A stretch of 5,491 nt of DNA from Calditrichia bacterium (GTDB lineage: Bacteria; Calditrichota; Calditrichia; RBG-13-44-9), in the NCBI GenBank assembly GCA_026991005.1, contig JALXCH010000350.1, positions 1-5,491 of the forward strand. Reading direction: 5' to 3'. Position 1 is the first letter of the stretch, and each line of letters opens with the position of its first letter. The notes beneath the pieces are model-generated. The model was not told the DNA's origin and did no database searches. It saw only the letters and a program-made list of their open reading frames with translations. Below are positions 1 to 5,222 of this stretch, in pieces. A program made the translations under genes and the position numbers.

Positions 1-38
1 TTTTTTTAAACTTCCACACGTATTGAAGGAGAAACCAG

Positions 39-116
39 ATGGCCACTGCTGAGAGCACATTGTTTTATTTTTACTATTACTATTTTATGGAAGATTTCCC
101 CCATTCCTCTCAGTAG
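39..116 (+). CDS. Tyr/Phe-rich attenuator leader peptide (25 aa)
   Basis: This short reading frame runs from ATG at 39 to TAG at 114-116. The Shine-Dalgarno GAAGGAGA (25-32) leaves 7 nt between its AGGAG core and the ATG, one of the best ribosome sites in the window. Codons 9-16 read Phe-Tyr-Phe-Tyr-Tyr-Tyr-Tyr-Phe, and Phe recurs at residue 20. In all, 9 of 25 residues are Tyr or Phe, and there is no Trp codon. The peptide has no recognisable domain, and its translation is probably what matters. A ribosome short of charged tRNA-Tyr or tRNA-Phe would stall at 63-86. A ribosome that finishes would sit on the stop codon, inside the antiterminator strand 103-118. The peptide precedes a Rho-independent terminator and the aroF-aroC-tyrA operon, as trpL and pheL precede their operons. 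The codon run and signals are directly visible; the sensing role is inferred from that family of systems. Confidence 0.9.
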   Translation: MATAESTLFYFYYYYFMEDFPHSSQ

Positions 117-137
117 ATGGCATCTTTTTCAGTTTAG

Positions 138-169
138 AACCCCTCTCAATCTACTGAGAGGGGTTTTTT
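138..169 (+). terminator. Intrinsic terminator within the aro leader
   Basis: The arms 138-148 and 155-165 are perfectly complementary over 11 bp, with six G-C pairs including a run of four. The loop is 6 nt (149-154), and a run of six T (164-169) follows. It lies after the leader-peptide stop and before the aroF Shine-Dalgarno, so it acts inside the operon leader rather than at a gene end. Its 3' arm and loop are also complementary to 103-118, which makes it conditional. Confidence 0.93.
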
Positions 170-184
170 GTTAGGGAAAACAGG

Positions 185-192
185 AAAGGAGG
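185..192 (+). promoter_or_regulatory. aroF ribosome binding site, supports the GTG start
   Basis: AAAGGAGG lies 7 nt before the GTG at 200, which is ideal spacing. The in-frame ATG at 212 would be 19 nt away. The GTG start also gives the short beta strand (MVIVMK) with which this DAHP synthase family normally begins. The site lies 15 nt beyond the attenuator T run, so it is present only on read-through transcripts. Confidence 0.85.
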
Positions 193-199
193 CTCCAAG

Positions 200-1246
200 G
201 TGGTTATCGTAATGAAGCTTGAGGCAACGGAGGAGGAGATTGCCCGGGTAAAAGCTTTTGTGGAAGAGCATGGTGCCCGTCCTCATATTTCCCGCGGCGA
301 GGTGCAAACGATTATTGGGGTAATCGGCTACCGGCATCGGGTGCAGCGGGAACAGTTGCTGGCTCTGCCCGGGGTGGAAAATGTGTTTCGTATTTCCAAA
401 CCGTACAAACTGGTGAGTCGGGAGTTCAAACGGGAGGATACGGTAATTGCTTTAAACGGGGTGCGCATTGGTGGGGGAGAACCGGTGGTGATTGCCGGAC
501 CGTGTTCGGTGGAAAGTGAACGCCAGATCATCGAAACGGCACAAATCGTGAAAGAGGCGGGTGCCCACCTGTTACGCGGTGGGGCGTACAAACCGCGCAC
601 CAGTCCTTACAGCTTTCAGGGATTGCGGGAGGAGGGGTTGAAATTGCTGCGCAAGGCGCGGGAAGCCACCGGTTTGTACATCGTTACCGAGGTGCTGGAA
701 GCCATGCATGTGCCGCTGGTGGCGGAATATGCGGACGTGCTTCAAATTGGCGCCCGGAACATGCAGAATTACGAACTGCTGAAGGCGGTGGGACGGGTGG
801 ACAAACCGGTGCTCCTGAAGCGAGGCATGTCCGCCCAGCTTAATGAATTTTTGATGAGCGCCGAGTACATCATGTCCGAAGGTAACGATCGGGTCATTTT
901 GTGCGAGCGGGGAATTCGAACCTTTTCCGATTTTTCCCGCAATACCCTGGACTTAAACATCGTTCCTGCGATTAAGCAAATTTCCCATCTTCCCATTATC
1001 GTGGATCCCAGTCACGGTACCGGTCGCCGGGATTTAATCGAGCCCATGAGTCTGGGAGCGCTGGCCGTGGGCGCCGATGGCATTATGGTGGAAGTGCATC
1101 CGCAGCCGGAAAAAGCCTGGTCTGATGCCGAACAGTCGTTAAATCCCACCGAATTTCGCCACCTGATGCAGCGCATTCGGCGGTTTGTACAGTGCCAGTT
1201 GCAGGAAAAAGCAGAGCTTGCTGCCCGGGATGCCGTGTGGATGTAA
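200..1246 (+). CDS. aroF: DAHP synthase, type I-beta with N-terminal ferredoxin-like regulatory domain
   Basis: This enzyme condenses phosphoenolpyruvate with erythrose 4-phosphate to DAHP, the first committed step of the shikimate pathway, in the cytoplasm. The protein is 348 aa, close to the roughly 338 aa of the Thermotoga maritima enzyme. Residues 1 to about 70 form the ferredoxin-like domain (MKLEATEEEI onward). The catalytic TIM barrel follows, with IAGPCSVES (98-106), LRGGAYKPRTS (125-135), LLKRG (205-209), LCERGIRTF (234-242), DPSHGTGRRDL (269-279) and VEVHPQPEKAWSD (297-309). The expected metal ligands Cys102, His272, Glu298 and Asp309 are all present. In the T. maritima enzyme the ferredoxin-like domain mediates feedback inhibition by Tyr and Phe; the same control is inferred here and matches the leader peptide. 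There is no fused chorismate mutase. The gene starts with GTG, and 124 nt separate it from aroC. The symbol aroF could equally be written aroA or aroG in other schemes. Confidence 0.97.
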   Translation: MVIVMKLEATEEEIARVKAFVEEHGARPHISRGEVQTIIGVIGYRHRVQREQLLALPGVENVFRISKPYKLVSREFKREDTVIALNGVRIGGGEPVVIAGPCSVESERQIIETAQIVKEAGAHLLRGGAYKPRTSPYSFQGLREEGLKLLRKAREATGLYIVTEVLEAMHVPLVAEYADVLQIGARNMQNYELLKAVGRVDKPVLLKRGMSAQLNEFLMSAEYIMSEGNDRVILCERGIRTFSDFSRNTLDLNIVPAIKQISHLPIIVDPSHGTGRRDLIEPMSLGALAVGADGIMVEVHPQPEKAWSDAEQSLNPTEFRHLMQRIRRFVQCQLQEKAELAARDAVWM

Positions 1247-1258
1247 TTCACCTCCGTA

Positions 1259-1305
1259 CTGGAAAAAAGTTGGGCATTGGCCTGGCAACGGTGTTAATTT
1301 TCCAG
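1259..1305 (+). repeat. Weak inverted repeat in the aroF-aroC spacer
   Basis: CTGGAAAA (1259-1266) is the exact complement of TTTTCCAG (1298-1305), with a 31-nt interior that contains GTTG (1269-1272) and CAAC (1286-1289) as a nested 4-bp pair. No T run follows, so it does not look like a terminator. It could be a transcript-processing or stability hairpin between the two cistrons, or chance. The rest of the 124-nt spacer shows no clear promoter. Confidence 0.25.
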
Positions 1306-1370
1306 CATTATGGAATACCTTGATTCCGGAACGAAATGGTTAAATATCAGGAAACCGTAAGAGAGATGGC

Positions 1371-2714
1371 ATGAGCGGAAATGTTTTTGGAAAAGCGTTT
1401 CGGGTAATGACCTTTGGCGAGAGTCATGGCCCGTACATTGGGGTGGTTATCGATGGAATTCGTCCTGGTTTGCCGGTGGATATGGAGGAGATCCAGCGGG
1501 AACTGAACCGCCGTCGTCCCGGGCAGAGTGGGGTGGTAACACCACGGCAGGAGAGCGACCGGGTGGAAATCATTAGCGGGGTGTTTCAGGGGAAGACCAC
1601 CGGAACCCCGTTGTGCATGCTCATTGCCAATCGAGATCAGCGTTCCCGGGATTATCGGGATGTAGCCGAGGTGTTTCGTCCCGGGCATGCGGGATTCACA
1701 TTTTTGAAGAAATATGGCGTTTACGATTACCGGGGTGGTGGGCGTTCCAGCGGAAGGGAAACCGCCTCGCGTGTAGCTGCCGGTGCCCTGGCCAAACAAT
1801 TCTTACGTCAGCGCGGAGTGGAAATCATCGGTTTTACCCGCCGTATTGGAGAGGTAGAAATTGAGGAAGTGGATTTCTCTCAGATCGAAAAAAATCCGGT
1901 GCGGGCACCGGATGCTGCTGCTGCCCGGCGCATGATTAAAGCCATAGAGCAGGTGCGCCAGGAGGGAGATTCCCTGGGTGGAGTGGTGGAAGTGGTGGTA
2001 AAATCCCTGCCTGCGGGTTTGGGTGAGCCCGTTTTCCACAAACTCCCTGCCGACCTGGCCGCGGCGCTCATGTCCATTGGCGCCGTGAAGGGTGTGGAAG
2101 TGGGCAGTGGTTTTGCCGCCACACGCATGAAAGGAAGCCAGCACAACGATCCTTTTTATTTCGATGCCGAAACCAATCGGGTGCGCCCGCGTACCAATCG
2201 GGCCGGAGGGGTGCTGGGGGGAATTTCCACCGGGGAAGATCTGGTTCTCCGTATCGCTGTAAAGCCCCCTTCTTCCATCCGGCTGCCGCAGGAAACGACG
2301 GATATTCACGGGAATCCCGTCACGCTTAAAATGGGCGGTCGCCATGATCCCTGCATCTGTCCCCGGGTGGTGCCGGTAGCCGAAGCGATGGTGGCACTGG
2401 TACTCATCGACCATCTGTTATTGCAGGAACGCCTTCAGAAGCAGAGTTCCCTGCAATCCCTGCGTCAGGCCATCGACACGATTGATGTGCAGTTGGTGTT
2501 ACTGCTCACCCAGCGTCGAGAGTTGATTCAGGAAATAGCCCGGATAAAACGGCGGGAGAAACGCCGTGTTCTGGATGCCAGCAGGGAGGAGGAAGTGCGC
2601 CAGAACTGGCAGGAACTGGCCGAGTCGCTGGGCTTCCCCGTGGAAACCCTGCACCGTATTGTCGAAATTTTATTGGAGGAATCGAAAACCATCCAGAAAG
2701 GGATTGTGAAATGA
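1371..2714 (+). CDS. aroC: Chorismate synthase fused to C-terminal AroQ chorismate mutase
   Basis: The N-terminal part converts EPSP to chorismate using reduced FMN. It shows the family signatures GESHGPYIGVVIDG (16-29), GGGRSSGRETASRVAAGAL (122-140) and RHDPCICPRVVPVAEAM (324-340), with the conserved histidines His19 and His106 (RPGHAGF). Chorismate synthases usually end near 350-390 residues, whereas this one has 447. Residues from about 358 onward form an AroQ chorismate mutase that converts chorismate to prephenate. Against the E. coli P/T-protein mutase it aligns without gaps at a constant offset of 354: Arg11, Arg28, Lys39, Asp48, Arg51, Glu52 and Gln88 correspond to Arg365, Arg382, Lys393, Asp402, Arg405, Glu406 and Gln442. 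The mutase is therefore predicted active. The start MSGNVFGKAF is typical of AroC; the Shine-Dalgarno (AAGAGAG near 1359-1365) is weak. The stop overlaps the tyrA start (ATGA). Confidence 0.95.
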   Translation: MSGNVFGKAFRVMTFGESHGPYIGVVIDGIRPGLPVDMEEIQRELNRRRPGQSGVVTPRQESDRVEIISGVFQGKTTGTPLCMLIANRDQRSRDYRDVAEVFRPGHAGFTFLKKYGVYDYRGGGRSSGRETASRVAAGALAKQFLRQRGVEIIGFTRRIGEVEIEEVDFSQIEKNPVRAPDAAAARRMIKAIEQVRQEGDSLGGVVEVVVKSLPAGLGEPVFHKLPADLAAALMSIGAVKGVEVGSGFAATRMKGSQHNDPFYFDAETNRVRPRTNRAGGVLGGISTGEDLVLRIAVKPPSSIRLPQETTDIHGNPVTLKMGGRHDPCICPRVVPVAEAMVALVLIDHLLLQERLQKQSSLQSLRQAIDTIDVQLVLLLTQRRELIQEIARIKRREKRRVLDASREEEVRQNWQELAESLGFPVETLHRIVEILLEESKTIQKGIVK

Positions 2715-3451
2715 AGGAAATTGGGCTCATCGGATTTGGACGTTTCGGGCAGGTGTTGTACCAGCATTTGAAGGAGCAGGTAACATTCCGCATTTACGAT
2801 CCCTTAAAAGAAGCAGAAATGGCCGGGAGCCAGGTGCCTTTTGTCAGCCGGGAGGAAGTGTGCCAGGCGGGCTACCTCATCCTGGCCGTTCCCGTCTCGG
2901 CGATGGATACCGTCTGTCGGGAAATTGCCCCCCATTTGCACGCCGGGCAAATCGTGATGGATGTGTGTGCGGTAAAGCAGTATCCGCTAAAGGTCATGAA
3001 AACCCACCTGCCGAAGGAGGTGCAACTGGTGGGGAGTCACCCGCTGTTTGGTCCGGATTCCGTGCGCGGCAGCTTTCGGGGACATCTGATGTTGATGGCG
3101 CCGGAGCGTATTGAGAAAGAAGCTTATGCCCGGGTGATGCGGTTCTGGCAATCGCTGGGTGTGCGGGTGGTGGAAATTGGTGCCGAAGAGCAGGATCGAC
3201 TCATGGCCTGGACGCTGGCTTTAACCCACTTTCTGGGTCGGGGATTAGTGCGTTTGCCTCTGCCACAAACCTTTGTCGCCACAAAAGATTTTCTGGGTTT
3301 GGTGCAGTTAACGGAGAAAATCAATCGCGATACCCTGGAGCTGTTTCAGGATATGCACCGGTACAATCCCTTTACCCGCGAAATGCGCGATTTGCTAATG
3401 AAAGCATTTTCCGATTTAAAAGAAGAGTTGGATGCTTTGCAGGTGGAATAA
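2711..3451 (+). CDS. tyrA: Prephenate dehydrogenase
   Basis: This enzyme oxidatively decarboxylates prephenate to 4-hydroxyphenylpyruvate, the Tyr-specific branch step. At 246 aa it is a short single-function TyrA without a fused mutase or ACT domain. The N-terminal Rossmann fold has GLIGFGRFGQ (5-14) and an acidic residue, Asp30, at the end of the second strand, which suggests NAD rather than NADP. GSHPLFGPD (108-116) holds the likely catalytic His110. ALTHFLGRGL (170-179) supplies the second conserved histidine, His173. The C-terminal helical region includes LFQDMHRYNPF (211-221). The ATG overlaps the aroC stop by 4 nt, with Shine-Dalgarno-like AGAAAGGGA (2695-2703) inside aroC, so translation is probably coupled. 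It receives prephenate made by the mutase domain encoded just upstream. Arogenate use cannot be excluded from sequence. Confidence 0.94.
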   Translation: MKEIGLIGFGRFGQVLYQHLKEQVTFRIYDPLKEAEMAGSQVPFVSREEVCQAGYLILAVPVSAMDTVCREIAPHLHAGQIVMDVCAVKQYPLKVMKTHLPKEVQLVGSHPLFGPDSVRGSFRGHLMLMAPERIEKEAYARVMRFWQSLGVRVVEIGAEEQDRLMAWTLALTHFLGRGLVRLPLPQTFVATKDFLGLVQLTEKINRDTLELFQDMHRYNPFTREMRDLLMKAFSDLKEELDALQVE

Positions 3452-3560
3452 AAAAATACAAATAACAAATCCCAAATAAACAAATCCCAAAAAATTCATT
3501 TCAAACAACAAATTTCAAAAATTCCAATTTCCCGGAACCAAATTTCAAAATATTAAATAA
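3452..3560 (+). repeat. A-rich quasi-repeat tract after tyrA
   Basis: Immediately after the tyrA stop the + strand becomes very A-rich and poor in G, built from degenerate units of the CAAATCCCAAA / CAAATTTCAAA kind. The 13-mer AACAAATCCCAAA occurs exactly at 3464-3476 and 3479-3491, a 15-nt period. Later units (3500-3550) are more diverged. No coding frame of note crosses it. On the minus strand it is T-rich and might help end glgA transcription, but no GC-rich stem precedes it. Function unknown. Confidence 0.6.
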
Positions 3561-3602
3561 TAAAACGTTTTAATGAGGATTATTTACCGGGATGTCCGGA
3601 CA
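3561..3602. repeat. Two short perfect palindromes in the convergent spacer
   Basis: TAAAACGTTTTA (3561-3572) is a perfect 12-bp palindrome with the AACGTT core common in LacI-family operators. TGTCCGGACA (3593-3602) is a perfect 10-bp palindrome. Both lie between the converging ends of tyrA and glgA, where a transcription-factor site would be unexpected, so either or both may be chance. Confidence 0.3.
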
Positions 3603-3641
3603 ATCACTCTTGTGTTGGAATATTTCAGGCAGTGTACGGTG

Positions 3642-3728
3642 CTATTTTAATTGAATTAGAAGGCGTCCCTCTGCCTGTCGAACCGCGTCTTCCTTCCGGA
3701 CTTCACACCTTAACGGAATCCCTCGCAT
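3642..3728 (-). other. 28-codon reading frame directly after and in frame with glgA
   Basis: The glgA stop TAG is followed immediately and in the same frame by ATG (3728-3726) and 27 further sense codons before the next TAG (3642-3644). The product would begin MRGIPLRCEV and be rich in charged residues. I recognise no family. It lacks its own Shine-Dalgarno, although re-initiation or stop read-through could reach it. It may be a worn-down former C-terminus of GlgA, a copy of a dispersed intergenic repeat, or chance. No function is assigned. Confidence 0.2.
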
Positions 3729-5207
3729 CTACTTTTCGTGGGCGCGCTGATATAGTTCCAGATACTGCTCAGCCGAGCGTTTCCAGGAAAAATCCTGTTG
3801 CATGCCTGCAATCTGGATTTTACGCCAGGTGGTTTTGTTCGGAAATACCTGGAGTGCCCGCCGAATGGCTTCCATCATGGCGCTGGCAGAATATTCCTTA
3901 AATGTGAATCCCGTGCCTTCTCCCGTCTCGGGATCAAAATTTTGCACCGTATCGGCCAATCCACCGGTTTCCCGCACAATGGGTACCGTCCCGTACTTTA
4001 AACTGTACATCTGGTTCAATCCGCACGGCTCGTAGCGGGAAGGCATCAGGAACATATCCGCACCGGCTTCGATGAGATGCGCCAGCCGATCGTCAAATCG
4101 CAAATTCACCGAAAGTTTCTTTTTATGCTTCCTGGCCAGTTGTAATAGCAGTTTGTGATATTTGGGATCCCCGGTTCCCAGAATGACCATCTGCAAATTC
4201 TCCTTCAGGAGCTCGTCGGCTGCCTCGGCCAGCAGATCGAATCCCTTCTGATCTGCCAGACGGGAGATCATCCCGATGAGCGGTACTTCCTCGCTAAACG
4301 GGAGTTCGTTCTGGCGGCACAGCCGTTCTTTATTCACCACCTTCTTGTCCAGCGTATCGATGGAATATTTCTGGGGAATGTAACGGTCGTTTTCGGGACT
4401 CCACACCGAGTAATCCACTCCATTGGGGATGCCCACCAGATCCTCCTTGCGGCTGGCCAGAATTTTCTCAAATCCAAATCCGTATTCCGGATCGCTGGTA
4501 ATTTCTTCGGCGTACCGTTTGCTCACGGTATTCAGCATATCGGCAAACAGAATTCCCCCCTTCAGTAAATTGATTTTGCCATACCATTCGAAGGCACCCC
4601 CTTCCTCTACGTATTCCTCGGGAATATCCAGCAGCCTGGCTGTTTCCTTCGGGAAAATTCCCTGGTAAGCCAGGTTATGCAGCGAAAGCACAGTACGGGT
4701 ATTTTTGAAGAATTCGTCATCTTTGTACAGCGTTTTCAGATAAAAGGGAATCAGTGCCGTTTGCCACTCGTTGCAATGAATGATATCCGGTTGCCAGTAA
4801 AGTAATTTCAGGGTTTCCAGAACGGATTTGCTGAAAGCACCAAAGCGCTCGGCATTATCCGGGAATTCTTTGCCGGTACGCGAATCCACGTACAGATCTT
4901 TGCGGTCGAAATAATCGGGTATTTGTAAGAAATAGACGTGCACTTTAGTATTGGGTAAAAATGCGGTTTTCCCGATGGCTAAAATCTCCTTTTCCCCCAG
5001 AGAAAATTTTACCTCTTTCAGGCGAATTACTTCCCGCAAAACAAATTTACGGTCATTTATGGATTTGTATTTGGGCATCATCAACCGGATGTCCTGTTCC
5101 AGTTCCTTTAGTGCAGCGGGTAAACTACCGGCGACATCCGCTAAACCGCCAGTTTTAGCAAAAGGAGTTACTTCCGAAGAGACATAGCATATCTTAAATT
5201 GTTTCAT
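3729..5207 (-). CDS. glgA: Glycogen (starch) synthase, GT5 family
   Basis: The enzyme transfers glucose from a sugar nucleotide, usually ADP-glucose in bacteria, to the growing end of an alpha-1,4-glucan. The 492-aa length is close to the family norm of about 480, so it appears complete. The N-terminal Rossmann domain carries the nucleotide-sugar motif KTGGLADVAG (18-27) and LHNLAYQG (176-183). GIPNGVD (259-265) marks the start of the second domain. SRLADQKGFDLL (315-326) supplies Arg316 and Lys321 for phosphate contact. PSRYEPCGLNQM (389-400) contains the conserved Glu393, and ETGGLADT (413-420) is the second glycine-rich loop. The start ATG is preceded by AGAGGGA (5212-5218 on the complementary strand). 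It lies 15 nt after the galT-like gene and is probably co-transcribed with it. Donor preference (ADP- or UDP-glucose) cannot be settled here. Confidence 0.96.
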   Translation of the reverse strand: MKQFKICYVSSEVTPFAKTGGLADVAGSLPAALKELEQDIRLMMPKYKSINDRKFVLREVIRLKEVKFSLGEKEILAIGKTAFLPNTKVHVYFLQIPDYFDRKDLYVDSRTGKEFPDNAERFGAFSKSVLETLKLLYWQPDIIHCNEWQTALIPFYLKTLYKDDEFFKNTRTVLSLHNLAYQGIFPKETARLLDIPEEYVEEGGAFEWYGKINLLKGGILFADMLNTVSKRYAEEITSDPEYGFGFEKILASRKEDLVGIPNGVDYSVWSPENDRYIPQKYSIDTLDKKVVNKERLCRQNELPFSEEVPLIGMISRLADQKGFDLLAEAADELLKENLQMVILGTGDPKYHKLLLQLARKHKKKLSVNLRFDDRLAHLIEAGADMFLMPSRYEPCGLNQMYSLKYGTVPIVRETGGLADTVQNFDPETGEGTGFTFKEYSASAMMEAIRRALQVFPNKTTWRKIQIAGMQQDFSWKRSAEQYLELYQRAHEK

Positions 5208-5222
5208 GGGGTCCCTCTGTTC

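Larger units (their letters stand above)
39..169 (+). promoter_or_regulatory. Translation-coupled transcription attenuator of the aro operon
   Basis: Four leader segments can form alternative RNA pairings. Segment 1 (46-55) pairs with segment 2 (107-116) over 10 bp with one G-U. Segment 2 (106-118) pairs perfectly with 149-161 over 13 bp, extendable to 103-118:149-164 with two G-U pairs and one A-U. Segment 3 (138-148) pairs perfectly with segment 4 (155-165) as the terminator. The 2:4 helix uses the terminator loop and 3' arm, so it excludes termination. The inferred logic has three cases. Stalling at the Tyr/Phe codons (63-86) leaves segment 2 free, the antiterminator forms, and aroF is transcribed. 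Completion to the stop at 114-116 masks segment 2 and the terminator forms. Without translation the 1:2 helix can hide segment 2, again giving termination. The promoter probably lies before the window start. Confidence 0.88.

Noticed and set aside
1..10. T run and TTTAAA at the window start as an upstream terminator tail or a -10 element
   Set aside because: The upstream stem or the -35 element would lie outside the window, so neither reading can be supported.
1..169. T-box or other ligand-binding riboswitch in the aroF leader
   Set aside because: The conserved T-box sequence is not present, and the Tyr/Phe-coding leader peptide already explains the terminator/antiterminator pair.
212..1246. 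Alternative aroF start at ATG 212
   Set aside because: The Shine-Dalgarno at 185-192 would be 19 nt away, and the first beta strand of the ferredoxin-like domain would be lost. GTG 200 fits better.
1803..2414. 203-codon reading frame on the minus strand inside aroC
   Set aside because: It lies wholly opposite a strongly conserved chorismate synthase; the product has the His/Arg-rich look of an antisense shadow and no ribosome site. The same applies to the minus-strand frame at 1347-1799.
3653..3712. Possible glgA terminator hairpins in the spacer (such as AGGC/GCCT and TTCCG/CGGAA pairings)
   Set aside because: The stems are only 4-5 bp with long loops and no adjacent T run, so they are below what I would call a terminator.
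3632..3901. 89-codon + strand reading frame starting at GTG 3632 in the tyrA-glgA spacer
   Set aside because: It has no Shine-Dalgarno, overlaps the 3' end of glgA antisense for most of its length, and its product resembles no family I know.
4155..4568. 137-codon + strand reading frame opposite glgA
   Set aside because: It is antisense to the conserved glycogen synthase core, with no ribosome site or family resemblance.
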